Source: Branchiostoma floridae
Lineage: Eukaryota; Chordata; Leptocardii; Amphioxiformes; Branchiostomatidae
Length of the DNA: 64,000 bases
NCBI RefSeq assembly: GCF_000003815.2
Contig: NC_049980.1
Coordinates: 29,884,768 to 29,948,767 of the forward strand
Direction: 5' to 3'
Shown here: positions 1 to 12,200 of the stretch, one piece after another
Position numbering within the stretch: position 1 is the first letter of the stretch
How the letters are laid out: each line of letters opens with the position of its first letter
Position numbers and translations under genes: made by a program
The notes under the pieces: model-generated
Database searches by the model: none
Told to the model about the DNA's origin: nothing
What the model saw: only the letters and a program-made list of their open reading frames with translations

Positions 1-30
1 AGGTAATGAACTTGCTTTATGTCATCGTAC

Positions 31-223
31 CTGCATTGCACGCGTCCCTCAGCTGTTTAATCTTTGCCGCAGCGCCCGATTTTCTGTAGATGCCCACGGT
101 GTACAGCCCCTCCTTCTCCACAAAGCTGATGCACTTCTCTACCAGCACCGGAACCTTCCGCCCTTCTGGCAGGAGCGTGGAGATGTCTGCGCCAAAGTAC
201 TGGTCCTCATACGAGCCAGAATT
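31..223 (-). CDS. MYO9: MYO9 exon 39: start of RhoGAP domain
   Basis: It encodes [20 protein letters not shown] and then [26 protein letters not shown] carries the catalytic arginine finger of RhoGAP domains, so GAP activity toward Rho is predicted. It is 193 nt, entering in phase 0 and leaving in phase 1 (donor GTACGA); the remaining domain lies outside the window. Confidence 0.97.
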
Positions 224-3200
224 CTACACACGGAAAAAAAGATGTAGTTTAGCAGAGTATCATTCTCTTCTTGTTCATGTTTGCTCCTGTGATTGCTTTC
301 CAGCTCACAAGTCTGGCACCAGTTGATAGAGGATTTGACTATAAGCCTAAACTACAATCAAGTTAGAGCTATGATTGGCCTGCCATGTCAAACAGTTCTC
401 TGAAACGGCATGGTGACATTGCACTATTTCCAAGAAATATCTAATGATTGATGACATACGGGCTAGACATTTAAATGAGGACAGGTGCCAGCCTTTTCAT
501 TGGGGAAGCGATCAGATGAGTGAGCCTGAGCCAGGATAGGATGCATACCAGACTAGCAGCTTCCAGTACAAATGCATGATGCAAAGATATATAATGCCCT
601 ACTAGCACTGAGGAAATGAATGTATGTGCTTGTAGAAGATCAGTATATCTAAGGACTGAAATGGATGTATAGATACAAATGTGTACACTGCATAAAAATA
701 ATAGCTGACTATAGATAGCTTCTTGAAAATCCAAAAAGGTTTATATAAAAACACTGTACAAAGTAATATCATGAAGGAAGGAATTCTAAGGTAAGAGAAG
801 ACAACATGATAAATGTTTTGAAAAATTCTAAAACAAGGTCAATATTCTCTTCTAGTGCTTTTTCATCTTTTACTTTAAGGGGTGCACAATTTAAAAGGAA
901 AGTAAGGATAGATTTACTATTTTGATACTTACCCTATTCTTTCTATATAGGAATCCTTTGCAGAAATGTCCTGACTTCTGGTAGCACTTCTTGTGGCAAG
1001 CAAACTTGCATACTGTAAGGGGATGTCAAACATTACTACTATCTCAACATGTTATCCCTGTACACAATACTGTTTGTGTGTGTGTGAGTGTTACCTAATG
1101 GCTGTACCACAATACTGTTCCTCTCTGTGATACTTAGATGATTGACTAACAATACTGTCACTGTCAATGGTACTGAAATGGCTGTCCCATGATACTGTAT
1201 CTGTCTGTGTTACTGAAATGGTTGTATATTGTATCACAATACTGTCACTGTCAATGGTACTTAAATGGCTGTCCCATGATACTGTTTCTGTCTGTGGGAC
1301 TGAAATAATGTCACACAATACTGTCCCTATCAATTGTTCTGAAAAAATACTGTCACTGTCTATAGTACTAAAATGGATATGTCATAATACTGTCCCTGAC
1401 TGTGGCACTGAATTACAATACTGTCCCTGTCTATGGTGCTGAAATGGATATCTCACAATACTGTCCCTGACCATGGCACTGAAATGGCTGTTCCTCAATG
1501 CTGTCCCTGTCTACGGTACTGAAATGACGTCACACAATACTGTCCCTGTTTGTGGATCTGAAATGTCACACAATACTTTCTCTCTCTGTGATACTGAAAT
1601 AATGTCCAACAATAATGTCACTGTCTGTGACACTTAATGGCTGTAATACATAACTATCAATGTCTGTGGTACTAAAATGGCTGTTCCATGATACTGTCCC
1701 TGTCTGCGTTGCTGTAATGTCACACAATACTGTCCTTGTTTGCCGTACTGAAATGATGCCACACAGTACTATCCCTGTATGTGGCACTGAATGTTTCTAC
1801 CGCTGTTCAATAACTTCACCACTAAAGCCACTTCCTTCATACATCACAAAACTTCATTCTATTATTGATTCCCACTTTGGTTACACATGAATATTCATGA
1901 GGATAGAATGGCACCTACATTGGCACAGCATGCCCTTTGACCCAGACTTGATGAGGTTGGAGCACTGCTCACAGAACGTGGCAATGTTGAACTGGACTGT
2001 CTCGTATCTGTGACCATTGAAAGACTGGAAAAGCAAACAAAGTTGTCAGTACATCTTTCCATCTCTTGCAGAGAAATGGGTCATTGCACAAACATAGCAC
2101 TTGAACTAATTATTTGGGTTCATAACATCAAGAAGAACATTAGTGTGTGTCAACAACGTGAGTGTCAACATTAAGAAGAACACAATACATTTCAATGTAC
2201 ATGGGCAAAGAATACAGTTACTGACTGGCAACAGTTTCTTTCAAATTCTCCTTTATGACTTACTGTACATGATAACACAAACAGTAATATGTTGCTTTGA
2301 TGAACAGCTTTATATGTATGACATACATAATTATATACATGACTTTTTTTTGCATACTTACAAATGAATCATCCTTTTTCCTCCTCTTGTACCGAACGGG
2401 GCTTGTCTGAAAATAATAGGACAGTTGTAAATATATTGTACGAGAACAAATCCTTGTGGAAAAGCCATAATACATATTGATCAGATTTGATTCTTTGAAG
2501 CTTGAAGACATGTTAGCCTGTAACTTTATCTTCATGAAATAATAGGCTTTGTTTTGTTTAACATGTCTTTTCTTTAATTTCCGCTCTGATATCAACCAAA
2601 GTTATCTCATATGCTGTCAGGCTTTCTTAATGCTGTCATGATTGTATCAATATCCAAAAGGTATAAAAGATATGCTTTTTTTTTTACAATTTTCTAGTTT
2701 TTCAAATCCAAAAGCACTCCCTCCAACCCTCCCTATCTCCCTCGCATCCTCCCTCACTCATTCACATTTGCTCACTGAAATAAGGAAATGTCTACCTTGT
2801 TGACTTGCTTCTCCCCTGGGTTGTAGTTCCTGACAAACTCGTCCAGGAAGCCCCTGAAGGCGTTGATCCCCAGGGTGACCGGGAATTTGGCACTGGTCTT
2901 CTCTTTACTCACAACGTTCTCCAGCACCTTCTCAAACTTGGAGATCAGGTCCTTGTACCGCAGGGTCACCTCTTCATTGGTCTGGAATAGAGCACATTAC
3001 GTGAAGATGTGTGGAACTGGTGGCATACATGTACAACATGTACAGTTAGTGGAAATTGGATTGAGAGGTCACTGGTTCCTTTCCTGCCACTCCTGGCTAG
3101 ATGTGGTGTCCTTTGGAAAGGCACTTTAGACAACTTTACTCACAACATCAAGATGTAATATGTATCTGTATCTGTATCTATATAGCCGGTATAACCGTCG

Positions 3201-6200
3201 TTCGGCGTAACGCACCAGCTTCACAGGCACTTGGCGCGGCAGCAGCTGGTTATATTACACCGAACGTCTCGAATATGGGTATACATGACTTCGTTTTGGG
3301 AGGTAAAAGGTGGCAGAAGAGAGATGGGCTCTGTCTTCCAAAACTATGCCCAAGACACAGTAGATCAACAACCCAATGCACCTTAAAATGGCCCCAAGAC
3401 TATGAGACCTTTAACTTATCAACTAGATGTACGTCTCAATCCTTCTTCAGAATTTATCTCAATATAACTGATAAAAAGAATAACATATCACTAGACGAGT
3501 AACTCACCGATATTGCAGCAGAATACGTGGTGATTAGGTCACTGTGATACTCCCTCATGGCCTTCTTGAACACAACATCCACGATCGTATCCCTCCGCCC
3601 ATCATCTTGATTCATGTCATTGATCTATAAGAACAACAGCAACACTTAGTGAGTTCATTCTTAGCTTATCTAACAATAAGTTGATTCCAGAAGTTTAATC
3701 ATGGCCTTGGCCAACTGCAATCATTACTGGTACTTTGGTCATGTTAGATTAAACAATTCATAGATGAAAAAAAAAAACTTTCAGACTCTCAGTTTCTAAG
3801 GCAAAGTACATTTAGGAATATGAAAAAAAAACTTTGAAAGTTAAAGGAATAAATATATCATATGAATCGAAAATCACAAACTGTATCAATATCATTAAAA
3901 TAAAATAGTTCAATATACATGTGTAACCTCTTATTAGAGACCTCAGTATCTAGTCTGTGTAACGCAAACTCCGCTATCCGGAGCTAGTAGGCTCCTCCCG
4001 CGCGGCAATGTAGGACGGGCCTAAGAAGCGCAATTAAATCAGGCTACTCAGTATCCACAGTTGACTAACCTTCTTCAAGAGGAATGCATCAATCTGCCTG
4101 AGGTCGTAAGCATTACTGATGACCACGTTGGTCGGCACGTTTTCTAGAGAAGCACCCTTAAGGTTCATCCCTGTGGCGGGGCTGGGGACCCTCTCCGTTT
4201 CAGCCACCGCTTTGGAGCGTTTCTTCTGTTTGCTGCTCCCGCTGGGATAGCACGTCAGAGCCTTCATACAGCAGCGGTCGTGGAACACTTGGTTACAGAC
4301 TGGTCAGGGGAAAGGTCCACAATCAGACAACAAATCATACATTTTATGTATAAGCGTATGTAACAATGACAAGTTCTCACTATCAGCTAGCCACAATATA
4401 CATGTACTCATGGCCAGACTATAACTATATATTAATCATATTTTGGCTTAAAAAATTCAAACCTGGGGCTCTTTTCACACTGGAAACTTGTGAAACTTAT
4501 AGTAACGGGTGTATGTAGACATTTTAGGCTTTGGGAAAGCTATTGAAATAAGGAGGACAGTAACATACAATTAGTAACTAAAGATATCAAACAAAACTAA
4601 ATGATGAATATATATCACATTGAACAAAAGCAAATGCAAATCAAACAAGCCTAATTATTGGTTTAGCTTTGTATCTTTAAACTAAGTATATGTATTTTCA
4701 TTTGAACATTTATATCAAAACTTTCTAGCATGTCAGATTGACAACTGAAAGCTTCATAATTCCAAAAAGGTCCATAATTTATATACAATATGAGTATTGC
4801 AAAATGTTTTCTGGCAACTCAAGGCGTTCAATGGCAGAACTTGACGTAACTTTTGTTCTCTTTCTCATCATCTGGACATGCACCCACCGTTGCACTTTGA
4901 CCCCTCCTTGACTACATTCTTGCCACATGCACCACATTCAACAGCCTTGCTCAGGCTCGTCGTTTTCAAGTCGTGGTGCGGCGGCGGCGCGTTATCGTCA
5001 GCGGTTGGACAGAAAGGCGGCAGCACTGCCACTCCAACTTAGGGCACAAACGACAACAACAAACATGCAAGACACGTGACGTGACAATCAACAAAGCTGT
5101 CAAAATTATATACATAATGTTTTGTTTTCTTTACAAACAAAATTAATGATAATAAAATATGGACACAAGACACATGCACGGGCAGAACTAATAATTAGAT
5201 TGGAACAAAATATGAGAGGTGTAACTTACTTACCATGCAAAAGATACGTAGATACAGAACAAGAGAAATGGCTTTGCTTTAAAAGTAAATATGCCCAAAC
5301 ATGAAGCAAAAGGGAATGCGTCGATATGTACAGTGTAGAAGTATGCACTGGGCTTAATGCAATTAGCAATTATGCTAATCAGCACATAACAATTAGATGA
5401 TATTTGATAGGCTTCTGGTTATGAGTTGCTGATGATATTAAGAGAATTAGAAGCAGCTGGGGTGGCAGGGGAAGGAGACAGAGCATGGGAACAGACTGAC
5501 TGATGCTGCGTGCTACAACTGTCAGCTTCATGTACTCTGTCTCATGTCATGACTTTCCGAAGCCAGCCAGTAGTTTATTAGCCTGGGTATCCTACGGATA
5601 GTTGTTCGCTTCAACATTTATAATGCACTATATACAGTCGCTTCTTGGCTATTCAGTCTGGGAACCTAGACATTTCTAACGTCTGGAATTGTCCAAATTT
5701 TGGACGAGGGTGCTGATTGGTCCCTACACATCAGTGAATTAAATTACATTCGAACAGGCGTTTCAACACCCAAAATGCCCTCTCTGTCCACTTGGTGTTA
5801 GAACGCCTGTCTGACTGAGCACTCTAGAACCCATTCCATAATTCACTCATTAACTGACACCACCACCAAAAGGTTTGAACTTCAATGTGCAGTTCCACAA
5901 TTGGGTAGCAGAAGAGAACATGGGAGCGAACTACTACCCAGATGGTACCCAGGCCAGCTGTCCATGCTATTGACTCACAGGTAAACCCTATCTTCACTGC
6001 GCACTGATTGGATCAGGGATAATCCGATTATCTACAATACCAAATGAGGGCCTGTTCGCACTTTGCAAATTTTCAAGTCTGTATAAGTTGCATTTTGACA
6101 TTTTTTTTGGCTCTCAATGTACATATAGGTAAAGTTTGAGGGGAACAAGTTATTTTTTGCTTTGATCCACCATTGTGCATTCTGGCTATCTAACAAAACA

Positions 6201-9200
6201 AAAAAAACACTCATTCGGCCACAGACTTTACCTAAGCCAAAATAATGTTAAAATGCAACTCATGTGGACTTGAATGTACAAACAAGTGTGAACGGGCCTA
6301 AGAGTGGACAGTGTGCACCCTTTTCCATGTAAATGTATTCAAATCAGTTGAATTCCTCTGCAATCATGTACATACAGTGGCACATCATCTGCAGGATCTC
6401 TGATCAGGTCGATATCAAACCAAAGGAACTTTGACAAGGATAGCTCTTCTAGCAGCTACCCTGGTAATTAAATTCTTCACACACAGGGAACTGGCCTCAT
6501 TACGCCACTCTGGCACACTGCCCAGTAACTAATAAAGAGTGATCCAATGACTGTGCAGTGCGGTATACAACACTAACTACAGTCTTAAGAAAAAGCTAGC
6601 TGCAATAGGCAGAAATTTGAGGGCCTTGCAGAGTAAAACTACAGCAGAGACGCAGAGAGAAAATGGAGCCAGGACAGATGAAGAAATTTTCCTCTCATTA
6701 AATGCTATAACTACGTAAACATCTATTTTTGAATTCAATAATAAGTAGGGTAATGATTTTTTAAATATTTGTTACAATAACACTTGTCTAGATCAGACTT
6801 GTTAAACCGTCTTGAAAATCCATACATACTTCTACATAGAACTTCTGTATCATAATAGAGCCTCTAGTCAACTAGTCTATAGCTAGTCTAGTTTATATTA
6901 TGTTATATTCTTGTATTGATTATTGAGCAGCACTAAATTAAGAAATTGAAATAAGCAGAAAATCAACAAACGCAACTTTTCAACTTAGTATATGCTCCTC
7001 TATCCAATCAATTGAACCGACAGTGCGAATGATCCAAAACATACATAATTTTGATCAATTATCTTTGTAATTAAACTAAATGACAAATGCCGATACGGAC
7101 GCCACCATAAATTGCTTTGTGGTCGAAACAAGGCACCATCTTTAGCAATTCTATGTTTTAAACAAGTCGCAAAATTTTCTCACTTTGCATAGTGATCACA
7201 TATTCATTTGATATTCGAATGTGTCTTCCTATTAAATACATGTATGAAGAAAATACAAACACCTACTTGACTCTGGTGTCTTGAGGCTGTCCTCTTCGTC
7301 TGAGGTCAGGTTGGATGGTTTCCTCTTTCTTGGCGCCAGGAACTTCTTCCTCAGCTTCTTGGTGATGGTCTGTATCTCCGAGGAGATGGTGCTCGGGGAG
7401 GAGGTGGGCGTCTCCAGCAGGGGGGACTGCCCGCTGTCAATCTTGGCCTTCTTCTCGGACAGGACCCTCTCCAGGTTGGTGATGTTGTCCTCGGAGAGGT
7501 GGAGCTTGAGCGCGGCCTTGGTCTGGGTGGGGGAGGTCAGTCTGGGGGTGGAGGACGAGGGCGACCCCAGGAGTCCGGCTCCGGGCTCCTCTTCATCAGC
7601 TGTCTGCACAGCTAGGACCTGTGCAGGAAGATAGTTTTTTTAAAATTCACATATGTTTTCTGAGTATAAGGCAAAAAGCACAATAATTACCTCCATGAAA
7701 AAATGGAGGTATAGTTTTGAGTGTGTCTGTGTGTGTGTTTGTGTGTGTGTCTGTGTGTCCGCATATTTGTGGTCATCATAACTTGAGAACCTCTTGATGG
7801 ACTACGATGACATTTGGTATGTAGGTAGGGGTTGGGAAGACGAAGGTCAAGGTCAATTTTGGGCCCGCTGGTGTGTGACCTTGGTACTGCAGCGCAACTT
7901 CCGGTTTTGCTATCTCGGTGTTCTGAACATGCTATGGTCAAGATTTTTAAGTATTAGATAGCTCTTGTGCTCAGGAAAAAATGACGTAACTTTGGGCCCC
8001 CTAGCGTCTAGTTTGGGGATAGCAGGGGCATTTTTGTCAAAAACTTCTGACGAGGATAACTCAAGAAGGGAACAACAGATTTTCATGATTTTTGGTATGT
8101 AGGTACCTTAGACAATGTTGTACAAGTTTAAATACTAATTATGCAAAATAGGAGTACATTTGCATAATCAATGAGGATATTATATCATGGCAGTTTTTTC
8201 AATGCATCTCTTGTCCTGGATGTGATATGGTCTTGACATTTGGCTGGTAGATAGCTTGCAGTGTCATGACAAAGTGGGGCAGGTTTCAGCCCCCTAACAT
8301 TTAATTTCGGAACTGCAGGGGCATTTTTGTCAAGACATTCTAAAGAGGATAACTGCAGAATGGATTGATGGATTGGCAAAATATTAGGCATGCGGGTACC
8401 TTAGGCAAAGATGTTTATAATGATATACATGTTATGCAAATGAGGACTTAATTTGCATAATTAATGAGGAAATTGTATAATTCCATTGTTTTCAATAACT
8501 GGACTTCAATAAATGTAACACATGTTAATTATGATAGGTGGAATATAAGCAGATACCAAATATGGTAATGAGGAATTTATTTGCATAATTTATGTAAAAA
8601 TTGCAAAACTGCTTTATGATTAATAATGGGAATTTTATAATTGTGACATGTGTACGTTAGTCAATGATGAACAATACCATGCATAAATTATGTTAATGTG
8701 TTAGTCAATTGCATGAAATTTACGAAAGCTCTAAATTTTCATGGAGGTATGAGGTCGCCGAACTCTAGTTAGCTTAGCCTTCTACTAAAAACAAGCATGA
8801 AGCACGAGTAAAAAACAATGTCAAAATACATGCATACATACAAAATGGATGACAGAAAGGTAAATTTAAGTTGGTGCAGTCTCAGTTAGGAGGATCTACC
8901 TGTGCAATGAATATACTGTAAGTATGGACACTATCAAAGATATAACAGTTTTGTAAATATGAAAGCAATGCTGACCCTTTTAACAGTACACTATTTTATT
9001 GTACTGTTGAAAGGAAGATAGGTTCAAGCCTGCTTTAAGACTGGAACAGGACTGATTCTGTGGTTCTGGACAGATGGTCTATTTCTGAGAAAATCTTTCT
9101 GGCAGTACATGTACACTGGTCAGATAACCTGACGATAGTATGCATGATGTAAGACGTGGCAATGAATATGGTCAGTAATTCTGGGAATTAAAGGAACTTT

Positions 9201-12200
9201 CTGAGAATTTTGGGAAAATTCTGCCAGAATTCTGGGAAATTTCACCTAATTTGTAAAAATTCTGTAAACAAGAATACTGGAGAATCGGCCATATCCATTG
9301 AGTTAACTATAAAGGATGAACAGTCACTGTTATAAATTCATTACAGTATTCTCTTTGAAAAAATCATATGCATCATATATCATAATCATATCTATATAAT
9401 TTCATCATAGTTTCTTAGAACTTTTCATGATATGCAGGATCAAAACCCAGATATTAGGACTTGTGACGTACTGTTGTTGCTGGAAGAGAAGCACTTTTGC
9501 GGATGGCCCTGTTCATCACTGGGGGCTCCTCCGCAGGAGATATTCTCTCCTCAAACTGTTTGGCCACATCTTTCACACTAGGAAAAAAACAAGTTAATAA
9601 CATTAGAAGCAGGTAACCAGTAAATAGATTTTATTTGATTTGATTTATTTGGCTGTATAGAGAAAAATACAGCCAAGGCTACTCAACTAGCCGGAGTAAA
9701 TACATGTAGATGAAATAAGAAGTGAATTGTTGACGTGGACTTATTATGTACATGTATAATGCTGTTTTCTGAGCGTACACCAGTTTTCCGGTTGCTGTTG
9801 ACAAATGTAGCAGGCCAGAATACACCCCAGTATTTCAGGCCAGGGGTATGTTATGGCCTGCCATCCATTTTTTTCTTCAAATAATTTATATTCAGGCAAA
9901 AGAAAAACAATAGTTATCGCTACAGCCATTTTCACAGATTCAAGAATCCTTTAATTTCATTGACAGGAGAAAATTGAGCTTGAAGACAAAACTTTGTATC
10001 TTGATTGGTTTAACTTTCTTGTATAAAACATACTTTGTCAACCATTTTCATTGGTCCAGGATTAAAGAAGATTGCACCAACAATACATAGTCACAGCATA
10101 AAACATGAAAAATAACTTTAGGGGTAACTCAAATATGCAGTTGAGCCAAACTTCATGTAGGTACAACTGTACAATGTATGTTGAACAAATTAATATGTGT
10201 TATTAGGATCAGATTCTAGAGAATGTTATTTTGGATGAGTTACAGGAAGACCCAACTAAAATGTATTAATACCATACACTATACATGTAGCATAATATTA
10301 TGATTGTAAGTTCAGGGTTACAGATAACTACAGACCTGGAAGACAACCGTGGTCTGGGTTCTTGACTATCCTCTTTAGATGCCAGTGAAGATATCACATG
10401 TTTGGAACTTGGTTTGGGCAGGACTGGCGGAGGCTTCCTCCTGGGAGAGCCCGAGTTACTACTGCCAGAGGCCGAGGGCCTTCTTCTGTTGGGTGATGAA
10501 GTTATGTTAGTATACACGATTAATGGTAGTCTTAACCATGCTTTATGCCCCTGTCACACAGTGAACGAGTTTTGGCCGTATTTCTTGATGGCCAGAGGGT
10601 TCATTGACCTTGAAAAAGAAGGTCGCTCTATTTGAAAATCTAAGAGTAATTTTTTGTTCACCTAAATATCTACCAATTGCACGGAATGGGGCTCTGGGAC
10701 CTGCAAACAACGTCTGATCTCTAAAAATCACCTGCAACGATCGAGACAACACCAGGCGCATTACTGCCGAAAATGTAATTTTGAGCTCGCAGACTTGTCC
10801 GCTGATAGCTTTTCCAGTAGTGTGACAGGGGCATTATTTAATTTACACAATCATGATTGTATGGTAATACAAGATTCACATACATGTACTAGAAGAACGA
10901 AGAGTTACTTGTGAGCCATTGCATGCATCTATCATTTTTTACAACTTTACAGCACATGTGACCATCATGCAACGAACCGAGCAGATTACAGAGACAACAA
11001 CAACAACGAAGACTATGTTATCAGTCAGGTTTCAGTTTGTGTAAATTTTAAGTTTTTTAGTTTTTCATGCATTCTTAAGGCCATGCCCACATCTTAAATG
11101 TTAGTGAGCCTCGATTCCGTCTTATTCTAGCAAAAGGCTGCTTCTCTTATTGCACCCTAATGTTTGGTGCTTATGTCATTCATCATATTGGATATTCGAA
11201 ATATTTATCAGATTCTGAAGCAATGTATTCTCCTACAGCAGAGACCTGGTTACCAAGCAATTACAGAAGACACATGCAGCTTGGACCCAATCAGAGTTCT
11301 TGCTTAGGTAAATATTCAAATGCAAAACAATTGTCTATTAACAACAACTGCCAGACTGTTCAGAATGGAAGTGATCAGAAGTGCCAACTGGAGCTACAAA
11401 TGTACCGGTTGATCTTTCCAACAATTAACAGCAAACGTGTAGAATAATCGTTTGCACAGCCACAAAACCAAACTGTGCTATCCAGTGTATCCTGCTCCCT
11501 TAAAGTCATTTTGGGAGTCTAGAGTACTTATATCTGATATGCATTGTGTTCATATCAAGATATAGATCATTACAACACGTAAGGTAATACATAAGGTAAA
11601 AACTTGTATTCGTGGCCAATGAGTTTCAGTACCCTTTCCATACATGTATCAATGGAAATACAGGAAACATACATGAATAAGGATGACATACATAAAAAGA
11701 TAATCATGGGTTTGCACATTAAATACATCATAATGCATGCTATTAGAAAGATAATTGTGTAGTAGCAGGATACTAACTCATTCTGCAGTGGCTTGTCTTC
11801 TTCAGCTTTCACTTCAGTATCGTCTGGCTCCGGGGACACAGGAGAAGCATCCCTAACAAAACAAACGCACATCAGACAAAACAGAACACATCAACGGCAA
11901 TGATTTGGACCATAACAATGCCATGTATATGTAGTGCACTAAGCTTGTACAAAAACAGGCATCGCATAGCATTGCAAAACAAGGTTTAATACAATCACAT
12001 GTAACTGTTCTCACGTTAACACCACAGAGAACGAAGGCAACCGAGTAGTGCAAGACTGAGTCAGGGAGCAACAACCAAACACAACACAAACCCGACAAAG
12101 AGCTTCGATATCTGACTGATTGATGCTGATTGTCAAGATTATTTTATAATTCGAAATTTCTGATGCTGCCTCTTTTGATTCTTTTGATAGCAAAAATGTC

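Noticed and set aside
1091-1442. Overlapping 80-91 residue frames on both strands
   Set aside because: They are periodic translations of the 40-bp minisatellite.
7281-7634. Plus-strand 117-residue frame opposite exon 31
   Set aside because: It is a shadow of the GC-rich minus-strand exon, with no motif of its own.
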